IMG/VR virus record: IMGVR_UViG_3300049491_000538
Span: 1-26,678 of that record
DNA length: 26,678 nucleotides
Reading direction: 5' to 3' (one strand)
DNA from: a virus
Shown here: positions 1 to 7,276 of the stretch, piece after piece
How the letters are laid out: each line of letters starts with the position of its first letter
Position numbering within the stretch: position 1 is the first letter of the stretch
The notes under the pieces: model-generated
Databases searched by the model: none
The model's input: only the letters and a program-made list of their open reading frames with translations
Told to the model about the DNA's origin: nothing
Program-made: the position numbers and the translations under genes

Positions 1-57
1 TCGTGGCGCGGTCGGGTAATTCCGCTTGCGCCGTGCCCCCACCCTACGCTTGATCCG

Positions 58-109
58 GCGCCGGGTCAAGTCTGGCGTTCGTGGTTCTTTCTTTTTTGTG
101 ACCCGGCGC
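58..109. repeat. 11-bp perfect inverted repeat with T-rich spacer
   Basis: GCGCCGGGTCA at 58-68 is repeated as its exact reverse complement at 99-109. The 30-base spacer contains a run of six T. The loop is long for an intrinsic terminator and no U-tract follows the right arm, so a protein-binding dyad or cruciform is as likely as an RNA hairpin. Confidence 0.5.
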
Positions 110-151
110 ACACGGAATCATGGCAAGCGGCTTTGTGGCGCGATGATCTAG

Positions 152-271
152 CTCGAAGAAAAACGCAGATCAGGCTCGAGGCACCGCACAGATCCGCAGG
201 TCTACCAGATTCGTATCGGCATGGCCAAGGGCATGATCCGGCACTGCATCGCCACGGCAACCGCAAAATAG
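152..271 (+). pseudogene. Possible 3' remnant of a small gene
   Basis: In the frame ending at TAG 269-271 the last 27 or so codons (from about 191) read as a plausible protein end, finishing with MIRHCIATATAK. The frame opens only after a TAG at 149-151, lacks a good start and ribosome binding site, and the upstream codons look random. It could be a decayed gene end or chance. Confidence 0.15.
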
Positions 272-321
272 GCCGCGCCATGGCGATGGAATCAGGCCCC
301 GCGCCGGACGGACTACGCGTA

Positions 322-332
322 ACGCAATGCGT
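322..332. repeat. Dyad ACGCAATGCGT, copy 1
   Basis: This 11-bp near-palindrome (arms ACGCA/TGCGT around one A) recurs exactly at 647-657. Two exact copies inside one 875-base non-coding region suggest a protein-binding site, but no cognate regulator is identifiable. Confidence 0.4.
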
Positions 333-392
333 AAAAGACAGTGACGGACATCACAGCACAGTCGTGCGTAGTCGGTAGTCGGACCGTAGTTC

Positions 393-410
393 GGCGTAGC
401 AGACTACGCC
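393..410 (+). other. Hairpin, 7-bp stem
   Basis: GGCGTAG (393-399) pairs perfectly with CTACGCC (404-410) across a CAGA tetraloop. It belongs to a cluster of CGTAG motifs between 367 and 470. No T-tract follows, so it is not an intrinsic terminator. Confidence 0.5.
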
Positions 411-421
411 TCCCTCTTCGC

Positions 422-470
422 CGTAGCAAACGTAGTCACTACTCCTATAGGGAGTGACTACGGTGCTACG
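422..470 (+). other. Large two-part hairpin/cruciform dyad
   Basis: CGTAGCA (422-428) pairs with TGCTACG (464-470), and CGTAGTCACT (431-440) pairs with AGTGACTACG (453-462). The two stems are separated by a small internal loop (AA opposite G), giving 17 base pairs. The 12-base apical loop contains the palindrome CCTATAGG (444-451). Both strands would fold equally well. An origin, packaging signal or structured leader are all possible. Overlap of the loop with a T7-promoter-like core is noted separately. Confidence 0.6.
433..455 (+). promoter_or_regulatory. T7-class promoter-like core (weak candidate)
   Basis: TATAGGGAG at 446-454 is identical to the melting/initiation part of T7-class phage promoters (-4 to +5 if g450 is +1). 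Upstream, only -17, -16, -14 and -5 also agree with the T7 consensus, and the specificity region around -12 to -6 does not. No single-subunit RNA polymerase gene is in the window, so this may be coincidence within the dyad. Confidence 0.15.
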
Positions 471-646
471 CAGGAGTGGGTGCCGACAGAGTACGGTCGC
501 TGAACGACCTCGTATTTCGCTGATGTCGCGCTAAGGGCTCTAGGGGCTCGCCAGGGCGCTACTGAGGTGCTGGTAGTGGCAGTGGACGGGTCTGGCCATT
601 GCGACCGTCTCAGTCGATCCTAGGGCGTTTTAGGGTTCCGGCCCTG

Positions 647-657
647 ACGCAATGCGT
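647..657. repeat. Dyad ACGCAATGCGT, copy 2
   Basis: Exact second copy of the motif at 322-332. Here the dyad extends one base each side (GAC...GTC, 646-658). Confidence 0.4.
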
Positions 658-677
658 CTAAGGTAAGCAAAGGTGAG

Positions 678-704
678 CCAGTGTACGTGTGTGCACTACA
701 CTGG
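678..704 (+). other. Hairpin, 8+3-bp stem
   Basis: CCAGTGTA (678-685) pairs with TACACTGG (697-704). After a bulged C, GTG (687-689) pairs with CAC (694-696) around a TGTG loop. No T-tract follows. It lies 19 bases before a second strong hairpin at 723-745, so the pair may form a structured element. Confidence 0.5.
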
Positions 705-722
705 ACCGGTAGTCGGGCGTAG

Positions 723-745
723 CTGCCGGGCGTTTTGCCCGGCAG
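723..745 (+). other. Hairpin, 9-bp GC-rich stem
   Basis: CTGCCGGGC (723-731) and GCCCGGCAG (737-745) form a perfect stem with a GTTTT loop. The downstream bases (agaaagtg) are not U-rich, so classic intrinsic termination on + is unlikely. On the - strand the following bases are not T-rich either. It may serve as an RNA structure or end-protecting element. Confidence 0.55.
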
Positions 746-840
746 AGAAAGTGCTGAAGCCGGCGAACGTGGGTGGCGCTATATATGGGGCTTGCGCGGG
801 CGGGACTTGAATTGAATCGAACGTTTGTTTGGTTCGCCGA

Positions 841-869
841 TTGCACGCTCACAACCGAACAGCTAGTAT
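841..869 (+). promoter_or_regulatory. Sigma70-like promoter for the packaging operon
   Basis: TTGCAC (841-846), a 17-base spacer and TAGTAT (864-869) fit the -35/-10 layout. The expected start point, about 7 bases after the -10, is at 876, the A of the first gene's ATG. No Shine-Dalgarno sequence lies between the -10 and the ATG. The first gene may therefore be translated from a leaderless mRNA. Confidence 0.5.
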
Positions 870-875
870 ATTTGG

Positions 876-1328
876 ATGGCTGACACCAACGACAGACTCG
901 TCACGGCCATAGCGACCGTGACGACACAAAAGACCGACAGCGACCCGATCGCGCGAGGCGAACGGGGGCATTTTTTGCCAGGCAACAAGGGTGGGCCAGG
1001 CAGGAGTCGGCTGCCGTCATGGTGTGGCGCGCACGTCGACGCGGCGCTGGCCGTGATCGTGGCGCAGGCAACAGGACAGACGGTGCCCGGCTACGAGCAC
1101 GTCGTCACGGAGGCGGACCTGTCGGCGTCGACAGAGCACCGATTCGCCGCGGCGAAGTGGTACGTGGAGAGGATCTGTGGCAAGGCAAAAGAGACAATCG
1201 ACGTCGACGTCAAGAGTGAGACGACGATTACGCAGATCGCACGCGTGATCGTCGACAGCGTCCACGCCAAGCCGCCGGCGCTCACAGCCGAGACAGTGGA
1301 CGTGCTGCCGGCGAAGAGAGACGCGTGA
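876..1328 (+). CDS. Putative terminase small subunit
   Basis: A 150-residue protein directly upstream of the packaging ATPase gene. Small terminase subunits recognise phage DNA and feed it to the large subunit at the portal. Residues about 33-43 (FLPGNKGGPGR) resemble the GN-GG-P-G segment seen near the N-terminus of several terminase-small-like phage proteins. The rest is a charged, probably helical region (about 48-110) and a short C-terminal tail. No classical helix-turn-helix is obvious, so the call rests on position, size and that motif. The ATG lacks a ribosome binding site but sits where a sigma70 promoter would start transcription. The stop overlaps a GTG (1325) that could open the next frame. 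An unrelated early late-operon protein is the alternative. Confidence 0.6.
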   Translation: MADTNDRLVTAIATVTTQKTDSDPIARGERGHFLPGNKGGPGRSRLPSWCGAHVDAALAVIVAQATGQTVPGYEHVVTEADLSASTEHRFAAAKWYVERICGKAKETIDVDVKSETTITQIARVIVDSVHAKPPALTAETVDVLPAKRDA

Positions 1329-1381
1329 CGGACGGCGCGCGGCACGCTACGCATCACTTACAAGTTGCCGGGAGGCACAGC

Positions 1382-1612
1382 ATGAGCCGGTGGCGCGACG
1401 TCGACGATCAGCATCCAAGGCCCGGGCTCGAGGTCCTCACGCCGTCGGGCGTGGCCAAACGCTACCCAACACCGCAGGGCTGGCGCTGGCTGTACGGGTC
1501 GCCCGGTGAGGACCAGCGCGAGGGGCCAGCACCGACTGGGTGGGTGCCTCTTCCGCGACACGAGCTCGTCGCGGGAACCCCGATTGCCGAGCCATCCTTC
1601 GGGCTGACGTAG
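1382..1612 (+). CDS. Small hypothetical protein between terminase genes
   Basis: A 76-residue protein of unknown function. I chose the ATG at 1382 because GGGAGG (1370-1375) lies six bases upstream. The same frame is open back to a GTG at 1325 that overlaps the previous stop (GTGA) and would add 19 residues. The sequence is rich in Pro, Gly, Trp and Arg (for example TPQGWRWLYG and TGWVPLPRHELVAG), with no signal peptide or membrane segment. Its place between the two terminase genes suggests a small packaging-associated factor, which is inference only. It ends 27 bases before the large-subunit start. Confidence 0.6.
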   Translation: MSRWRDVDDQHPRPGLEVLTPSGVAKRYPTPQGWRWLYGSPGEDQREGPAPTGWVPLPRHELVAGTPIAEPSFGLT

Positions 1613-1639
1613 CGCTACCGGCCTGCTACGCTGCCCGCT

Positions 1640-2863
1640 GTGTCCACACTCGCGATTGAAACACCCCGCTGGGCGGTCCCTCTGCTTGCTCCGGGGCGAT
1701 ACAAGGGCGCCCACGGTGGAAGAGGCGCGGGCAAGTCCGAATTCTTCGCTGGCCTGATCGTAGAGCGGATGGTGGCCGATCCCTCTTGCTCGGCACTCTG
1801 CGTGCGCGAGTTTCAGAATTCACTCGGCAACAGCGTCAAGCGCACCATCGAACTATGCATTGAGTCGCTCGGTGTCGGCCACCTTTTTGATGTCCAGCGC
1901 AGCACCATTCTCCGCCGTGGGGGCAGCGGCATCATCACTTTTGTGGGCATGCGCGACCATACAGCAGACACAATCAAGTCCTACGCGAACTACGACATAG
2001 CCTTCGTCGAGGAAGCACAGGCTTTGTCGCAGTTGTCTCTCGATCTCTTGCGGCCCACGGTCCGTAAGCCCGGCTCTGAGCTCTGGTTCGCCTGGAACCC
2101 ACGCAGCGCCGTCGACGCTGTCGACCGATTTTTACGTGTCGAGAAGCCAGACGGGGCCATCGTCGTCGAGGTCAACTGGTGGGGTAACCGCTGGTTTCCC
2201 GACGAGCTCAAGCAAGAGATGGAGCACGATCGCAAGCGCAATCGTGATCGATACCTGCACGTTTGGTGCGGGCAGTACGAGCAACTGTCGTCGAGAAAGG
2301 TGTTCAAAAACTGGCGCATTGAAGAGTTCGAAGCGCCGTCGTCTGCTCATCTTCGCTTCGGGATCGACTTCGGTTTTGCTGTCGATCCCACCGTCGGTGT
2401 GCGGTGTTACCTCGACGGGCGCACGCTGTACGTCGACCACGAGGTCTTTGCTGTCGGCGTCGAAACGGTGGACCTTCCCGACTTTCTGCTCCAGCTCCCC
2501 GACGTGGAGAAGTGGCCGTCTATCGCCGATAGCAGCCGCCCCGAGCACATCAGTCACCTTCGGAACAACGGGCTGCGCAAGGTGCAGTCCTCGGTCAAGG
2601 GTGCTGGCTCTGTCGACGAGGGCATCGCGTTCTTGCAGGGCTTTGATCTCGTCATTCACCCGCGTTGCCACAACACGATCCGTGAGATCGGCGGCTACTG
2701 CTACAAGGTCGACGAGAGCGGCAAGGTGCTGCCCAAGCTGCAAGATAAAGACAACCACGTGATCGACGCGCTACGCTATGCGTGCGAAGGTGCGCGTCGG
2801 CTGTCCAATCATGCCGCAAGGGGCCCCTATATCCCGCCACCGACTATCTCCCACCGATGGTGA
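1640..2863 (+). CDS. terL: Terminase large subunit (packaging ATPase/nuclease)
   Basis: A 407-residue motor protein that pumps DNA through the portal into the prohead and cuts the concatemer. The N-terminal ATPase shows Walker A GGRGAGKS (26-33), Walker B IAFVEEAQ (120-127) and a coupling-type FAWNPRS (150-156). The C-terminal RNase H-like nuclease shows GIDFGF (241-246, D243), ADSSRP (296-301, D297) and the closing DNHVIDALRY (371-380, D371/D376). These match the PBSX/Terminase_3 plus Terminase_3C families closely, and the length is typical. The start is a GTG with no clear Shine-Dalgarno sequence, but no better in-frame start precedes the Walker A motif. The portal gene follows after three bases. 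Confidence 0.95.
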   Translation: MSTLAIETPRWAVPLLAPGRYKGAHGGRGAGKSEFFAGLIVERMVADPSCSALCVREFQNSLGNSVKRTIELCIESLGVGHLFDVQRSTILRRGGSGIITFVGMRDHTADTIKSYANYDIAFVEEAQALSQLSLDLLRPTVRKPGSELWFAWNPRSAVDAVDRFLRVEKPDGAIVVEVNWWGNRWFPDELKQEMEHDRKRNRDRYLHVWCGQYEQLSSRKVFKNWRIEEFEAPSSAHLRFGIDFGFAVDPTVGVRCYLDGRTLYVDHEVFAVGVETVDLPDFLLQLPDVEKWPSIADSSRPEHISHLRNNGLRKVQSSVKGAGSVDEGIAFLQGFDLVIHPRCHNTIREIGGYCYKVDESGKVLPKLQDKDNHVIDALRYACEGARRLSNHAARGPYIPPPTISHRW

Positions 2864-2866
2864 CCC

Positions 2867-4933
2867 ATGTCTCGACCCACGAAACAAGACCGCGAATCAG
2901 CCGTACACGCTCGGGCGCTGCGAACGTTTGACGTCGTCGCCATCGCCACACTCGAAGGGCGCAAACAGTGTCTGCAAGACCGCCGCTTTGCGCACATCGC
3001 CGGCGCACAGTGGGAGACTCTTTCCGAGCAATTCGCGAACAAGCCGAAGTTCGAGCTGAACAAGATTGCGCGATCAATCCGCCGCATTTTCAACGACATG
3101 CGCAACCACCGCATCGACGTGGTTTTCAACCCAAAGGACGACGACGACGACGGCACCAAGCGGGACCTCGCCGACGCCGTCATGGGCATCTACCGTGCAG
3201 ATGCGAAGGCGAGCAACGCCAACCAGGCGAGAGACAACGGCTTTGATGAGGCCGTCACCGGAGGCATCGGTGCATGGCGGCTGTGCACAGACTACATCGA
3301 CGACGACAACAACAACGACGAGAGCCAGCGCATCCAGTGGAAGCCCATCTATGATGCCGACAGCTGCGTTTACTGGGATCCCTCGTCGAAGTCGATGGAC
3401 AAGAGCGATGCCATGTGTGCGTTCGTCCTGCACCCGATGACGTGGGACGCCTACAAGGACAAGTACGACGACGATCCGGCATCTTGGCCCAAGCCCGTCA
3501 CCCAGGTTCAGTTCGACTGGACGACGTCGGACACCGTCGTGGTCTGCGAGTACTACGAGGTCGAGGAAAAGAAGCGCACGGTCCGCGTGCTCCAGTCGCT
3601 GGCGGGCGAAGAGGCGCGCTACGACGACGAACAGCTTGACGCGCCTGTCGGCGAGGGCGAGCAAACCCTGCGGATGCGGCTCGAGATCACAGGTTGGCGC
3701 GAGGTACGAACGAAGAAGTCCACCAAGAGGCGCGTACGCAAGTGGATTCTCAACGGCGCGTCCATCATTGAAGACTGCGGATACACCGCGGGGCCAAACA
3801 TCCCGATCGTGATGGGCTACGGCAACCGCGCGGTGATCGACGGCGTGGAGCGAGCCTACGGCCATGTCCGCATGGCCACCGACGCACAGCGGCTGAAGAA
3901 CATGGCCATGTCGAAGATTGCTGAGATTGCCTCGGTGTCGTCGACGAAGAAACCCATCTTCACCCCCGAACAAGTGCAAGGCCACGAGGCCATTTGGCGG
4001 GATGCCAACATCGAAGAGCGCGCGTACATGACGATCAACCCGCTGACACAGGCCGACGGGACGACGGCGCCAGCGGGCCCGCTTGGGTGGACAGAACAGC
4101 CTGAGATTCCGCCTGCGCTGGCGGCTCTCGTGCAGACGTCTGACGCCGACATGAATGATATCCTCGGCAACCAGGGCGGTGCCGATCAACTCATGAGCAA
4201 CGTCAGCGGGCGCACGGTAGAAGCCATTCAGGAGCGCCTCGACGAACAGACGTATCTTTACGTCGACAACCACGCCAAGGCGCTGCAACGCGAAGCTGAG
4301 ATTTGGCTCGGCATGGCGCGCGAGATCTACAGCGAGGAGGGTCGCAGCATGATGGCTGTCGACGAGAACGGCGAGCCGTCGCAGTTGGTGCTCAAGCGCC
4401 CGAACAAAGCGGACGATGGCGCCCTGTACATGGAGAACGACCTTGACGACGCCGACTTTGACGTCGACGTCACCATTGGCCCGTCGTCCTCGTCGAAGCG
4501 CAAATCAGTCGTCACGCAGGCGACGTCACTGCTCTCGGTGGTACAAGACCCTCAGACGCAGCAGGTGCTGACGTCGTTCATCCTCATGAACATGGAGGGC
4601 GAAGGCGTCGGCGACCTCAACAAGTTTGCTCGCAACAAGCTGGTTCGTCTTGGCGTCGTCGAGCCCACCGAAGAGGAACAGCAGCAGCTGGCGCAAGAGG
4701 CCCAAGCCGCATCACAGAAGCCGCCTGACCCACAGCAGCAGCTCTTGCAGGCGGCAGCCATGGAAGCGGCGGCGAAGGCGGAGAAGGCCAAGGCCGAGGT
4801 CTTGGAGACGTTTGCCGAGACGGAACTCAAGCGGGCGCAGACGGCAAAGGTCAAGGCCGAGGTGCCTGGCATCGCGCGGGACAGCTTCGCGCCGGCGTTG
4901 GCCTTGTCTCTGCGCGGCCTTCGGCGCCAATAG
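2867..4933 (+). CDS. P22-type portal protein
   Basis: A 688-residue protein at the expected portal position, three bases after the terminase stop. Portal dodecamers form the DNA channel at one head vertex and nucleate assembly. The N-terminal half (about residues 30-230) has the P22-portal pattern: a charged helix followed by AGAQWE, a segment predicting the stem/wing fold, acidic Asp-rich loops, then KPIYDADSCVYWDP. The C-terminal 110 residues or so are Gln/Ala/Glu/Lys-rich and strongly helical (QQQLAQEAQAASQ, MEAAAKAEKAKAEVLETFAE), like the long helical barrel of P22 gp1. The length is close to P22 gp1 (about 725). The ribosome binding site is weak, so coupling to terL is likely. Confidence 0.9.
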   Translation: MSRPTKQDRESAVHARALRTFDVVAIATLEGRKQCLQDRRFAHIAGAQWETLSEQFANKPKFELNKIARSIRRIFNDMRNHRIDVVFNPKDDDDDGTKRDLADAVMGIYRADAKASNANQARDNGFDEAVTGGIGAWRLCTDYIDDDNNNDESQRIQWKPIYDADSCVYWDPSSKSMDKSDAMCAFVLHPMTWDAYKDKYDDDPASWPKPVTQVQFDWTTSDTVVVCEYYEVEEKKRTVRVLQSLAGEEARYDDEQLDAPVGEGEQTLRMRLEITGWREVRTKKSTKRRVRKWILNGASIIEDCGYTAGPNIPIVMGYGNRAVIDGVERAYGHVRMATDAQRLKNMAMSKIAEIASVSSTKKPIFTPEQVQGHEAIWRDANIEERAYMTINPLTQADGTTAPAGPLGWTEQPEIPPALAALVQTSDADMNDILGNQGGADQLMSNVSGRTVEAIQERLDEQTYLYVDNHAKALQREAEIWLGMAREIYSEEGRSMMAVDENGEPSQLVLKRPNKADDGALYMENDLDDADFDVDVTIGPSSSSKRKSVVTQATSLLSVVQDPQTQQVLTSFILMNMEGEGVGDLNKFARNKLVRLGVVEPTEEEQQQLAQEAQAASQKPPDPQQQLLQAAAMEAAAKAEKAKAEVLETFAETELKRAQTAKVKAEVPGIARDSFAPALALSLRGLRRQ

Positions 4934-4951
4934 CCCCAAAATCGCGCAACT

Positions 4952-4968
4952 TGCACCAAAATGGTGCA
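4952..4968 (+). other. Hairpin upstream of scaffold gene
   Basis: TGCACCA (4952-4958) pairs with TGGTGCA (4962-4968) across an AAA loop. It sits in the 96-base gap between portal and scaffold genes, about 60 bases before the scaffold ATG. No T-tract follows. It could affect processing or translation of the scaffold message. Confidence 0.35.
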
Positions 4969-5029
4969 GGTGCCATAGTGGCCACACGGCAATCCGGCCC
5001 GCCGCGCACCAGGGCTGAGCAAGGGACAC

Positions 5030-5923
5030 ATGGCCAGCAAGACGCAACCACAGGCAGAGGTGGCAGAGACACAGGACCAGATTCAACAGGAGACGCCCCC
5101 AGAGGCCGCAGAAGCCACAACCGAGGCGCAAGCCGAGGCAGAGGCCAAGCCCGAGGAGAACGCCGCACAGGACGAGTCTAGCGAAGTCCAAGTCACCATC
5201 GGAGCAACGCCGGCTCCAGAGGAAGAGGCCGAGAGCGAAAAAGCACCCGACTGGCTGAAGCAACTGCGCAAGCGAGAGCGAGAAGTCAGCAAGGAGAACA
5301 GGGACCTCAAGGCGGCACTCGCCAAGACTCAACAGACCCAGTCTGTTGCCCTTGTTGTTCCTGCTGCACCACCGCAGCTTCGGGATTTTGATTGGGACGA
5401 AGACAGGCATCGCGATGCCGTGGCCAAGTGGGCGGAAGACGAAGCCGCCCGCAAGGTCACGGCGAGGCAACGAGAGCAGGCACAGAGCCAAGCGGTCGAA
5501 GCGGTCTACGCCGACCACCGCAAAAAGGCTGCCACGCTTTCGTCCAAGGTGAAAGACTACGACGCAGCCGTCGACGTCGTCACCACGGCGCTTTCGATCG
5601 AGCAGCAGAACATGATTTTGCGTGCTGCCGACGATTCTGCTCTTCTCACATACGCTCTTGGTAAGAATCCAGCAAAGGCGCGCGCACTCGCTGACATCAA
5701 AGACCCTGTGAAGTTCATTGCGGCACTGGCGAAAACGGAGCAAGAAGTGAAGGTCACCCCTCGCCGCCCAGCATCATCGCCCGATCAACCTGTTCGAGGC
5801 GCGAATGGTTCGCCGTCGTCGGCAGGGCGGGACAAAGAAATGGCAAAGGCTCAAGAGAAAGCATCCAAGGGCGACGCAACCGACTTGATGCGACTCCTCG
5901 CAGAGCAAGCCAAAAAGAAGTAA
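5030..5923 (+). CDS. Scaffolding protein
   Basis: A 297-residue, very hydrophilic protein placed between portal and coat genes, exactly as in P22-like phages. Scaffolding proteins guide coat assembly into the prohead and then leave. The N-terminal 75 residues or so are disordered and Glu/Ala/Gln/Pro-rich. DWLKQLRKREREVSKENRDLKAALAK (about 76-101) looks like a coiled coil. A central helical region follows, and the C-terminus is basic and helical (LMRLLAEQAKKK), fitting the coat-binding helix-turn-helix of P22 gp8 in character. AAGGGA lies just before the ATG. Sequence identity to gp8 is not evident by eye, so the call is from position, composition and length (P22 gp8 is 303 residues). Confidence 0.85.
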   Translation: MASKTQPQAEVAETQDQIQQETPPEAAEATTEAQAEAEAKPEENAAQDESSEVQVTIGATPAPEEEAESEKAPDWLKQLRKREREVSKENRDLKAALAKTQQTQSVALVVPAAPPQLRDFDWDEDRHRDAVAKWAEDEAARKVTARQREQAQSQAVEAVYADHRKKAATLSSKVKDYDAAVDVVTTALSIEQQNMILRAADDSALLTYALGKNPAKARALADIKDPVKFIAALAKTEQEVKVTPRRPASSPDQPVRGANGSPSSAGRDKEMAKAQEKASKGDATDLMRLLAEQAKKK

Positions 5924-5935
5924 GGATTTCAGGCC

Positions 5936-7219
5936 ATGGCAAATCAGTTCACCAAGCAAGAACTCGTCGACTTCGCCAAGGTTGGCGTCAAGTTTGAGGA
6001 CAATCTCGTCATCTCGGGATTGGCCGAGAAGTACCAGACCGACCAGACTCAGATGGCGCGAGCCAATGATACCATCTGGCGCGTGTTGCCGTACATCGGC
6101 GTCAGCTATGACGGCACCGACCAGACGGCGAACTTCCAAGAGAACACGCAGACCGCCGTGCCTGCGACGATCGATCAGTACAAATCAGCACCGTTCTCCC
6201 TGACCACGCTGGACCTTCGCGACCAGCTCCAGAGCGAGCGACTCCAGCAGGCGATGGCCGACAAGCTGGCCAGTGACGTCAACAAGTCGGTCCTGGACGC
6301 CGTCTGCAACCAGGGTTCGATCTTCGTCAAGCGCTCGGCCGCTGCGGCTGGCTACGACGATATCTCGCTGGTTGATGCCATCATGAACGAGCGTGGTATT
6401 CCGTACCGCAATCGCTGGCTGGCGATGTCTTCGCGCGACTACAACAGCGCGGCAAGCAACCTTCAGACTGCGACTCGATCTCTCGACAACGAGATCAGCT
6501 CCGGCGCTCTGCGTGATGCCTACATCGGCCGCGTGGCGTCGATCGACACGTTCAAACTCGACTACCCTCGCCAGAAGGCTGCTGCGCTCGGCGGTGGTGG
6601 TCTGACCATCTCGACGTTGTACACGGCTGGCGGCGCGGGCAACTACCTCTTGCCGCAGGGCTATGCCGCTGCGACGACGGGTCAGGCTCAGAACTTCGAC
6701 AACCGCAAACAGCAGGTGACCGTGTCGGCGACGACCAACGTTGCCGCCGGCGACCGCTTCACCGTTGCGGGCGTCAACTCCTGCAACATGATGACGAAGG
6801 ACTCGACGGGTCAGCTTCAGACCTTCATCGTCACCAAGGTCATCAGCGGCACCGTGTTGGAAATCAGCCCGCCGTTGATCAACGCGGCAGGCACCACACA
6901 GGCGGAAAAGGCCTACGGCAACGTGTCGCTGGCCTCGCAGTCCGCAACAGCCGCGATCGTGTTTCAGAACACCGCCCTCGGTGCGATCAACCCCTTCGCG
7001 ATGAAGGGCGCAATCGAGATCTTGCCGGGTCGCATTGAAGTCCCCGCCAACGAAGGTGTGGCGTCGATGCGCATGACCACCCAGAACGGCGTTGAGCTCG
7101 TCGTGACCAAGTTCTTCGACGGCAATGTCATGAAGGAAAAGGTCCGCGTCGACTGCTTCTGGGGCGTGTGCATTCTGCGGCCCGAGATGGCTGGCGCGAT
7201 CATGTTCAGCCAGCCCTGA
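5936..7219 (+). CDS. Major capsid (coat) protein, P22 gp5 type
   Basis: A 427-residue protein close in length to P22 coat (430). The central segment (DNRKQQVTVSATTNVAAGDRF, about 250-270) followed by FTVAGVN and TVLEISP aligns well by eye with the P22 coat stretch running from DNRFATVTLSATTG through the inserted domain. The end (FWGVCILRPEMAG) matches the P22 WYGVNATRPEAIG region. The fold is therefore HK97-like with a gp5-type architecture. The start has a good ribosome binding site, AAGGA, nine bases upstream. A hairpin followed by a pyrimidine-rich tract lies just downstream of the stop. Confidence 0.93.
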   Translation: MANQFTKQELVDFAKVGVKFEDNLVISGLAEKYQTDQTQMARANDTIWRVLPYIGVSYDGTDQTANFQENTQTAVPATIDQYKSAPFSLTTLDLRDQLQSERLQQAMADKLASDVNKSVLDAVCNQGSIFVKRSAAAAGYDDISLVDAIMNERGIPYRNRWLAMSSRDYNSAASNLQTATRSLDNEISSGALRDAYIGRVASIDTFKLDYPRQKAAALGGGGLTISTLYTAGGAGNYLLPQGYAAATTGQAQNFDNRKQQVTVSATTNVAAGDRFTVAGVNSCNMMTKDSTGQLQTFIVTKVISGTVLEISPPLINAAGTTQAEKAYGNVSLASQSATAAIVFQNTALGAINPFAMKGAIEILPGRIEVPANEGVASMRMTTQNGVELVVTKFFDGNVMKEKVRVDCFWGVCILRPEMAGAIMFSQP

Positions 7220-7227
7220 CCTCGTCG

Positions 7228-7276
7228 GGGGCGGCTCATTTATTTGGGCCGCCTCTGCTTCCTTTTCTTCTCTTTT
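7228..7276 (+). terminator. Candidate intrinsic terminator after coat gene
   Basis: GGGGCGGC (7228-7235) pairs with GCCGCCTC (7248-7255), eight pairs including one G-U, around a 12-base A/T-rich loop. A long T/C tract (7256-7276) follows. The tract is not pure T, so partial termination that lowers expression downstream of the coat gene is the most plausible reading. Confidence 0.5.

Larger units (their letters stand above)
1..875. other. Left non-coding region rich in inverted repeats
   Basis: No reading frame here combines a ribosome binding site, high GC at third codon positions and a protein-like composition over a useful length. The longest open frames (133-378 on +, 66-281 and 658-852 on -) are Arg/His/Ser-rich translations typical of chance ORFs in GC-rich DNA. 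The stretch instead carries an 11-bp inverted repeat (58-68/99-109), two copies of an 11-bp near-palindrome, a cluster of CGTAG/CTACG motifs forming two hairpins (393-470), two further strong hairpins (678-704, 723-745) and a promoter (841-869). By position, in front of the terminase genes, it could hold a packaging site, replication origin or control region. That role is inferred, not shown. Confidence 0.7.

Noticed and set aside
480-870. tRNA genes in the hairpin-rich left region
   Set aside because: No T-arm consensus, acceptor pairing or anticodon arm in register could be found. The stems seen are simple hairpins.
3136-3330. Asp-rich stretches in the portal as possible repeats or metal sites
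   Set aside because: GAC repeats encode acidic loops typical of this portal family, and no further repeat structure is present.
3074-4288. A 404-residue open frame on the minus strand inside the portal gene
   Set aside because: Antisense to a clearly recognised portal. It is Arg/Val/His-rich with no ribosome binding site. Long antisense frames are common in GC-rich genes.
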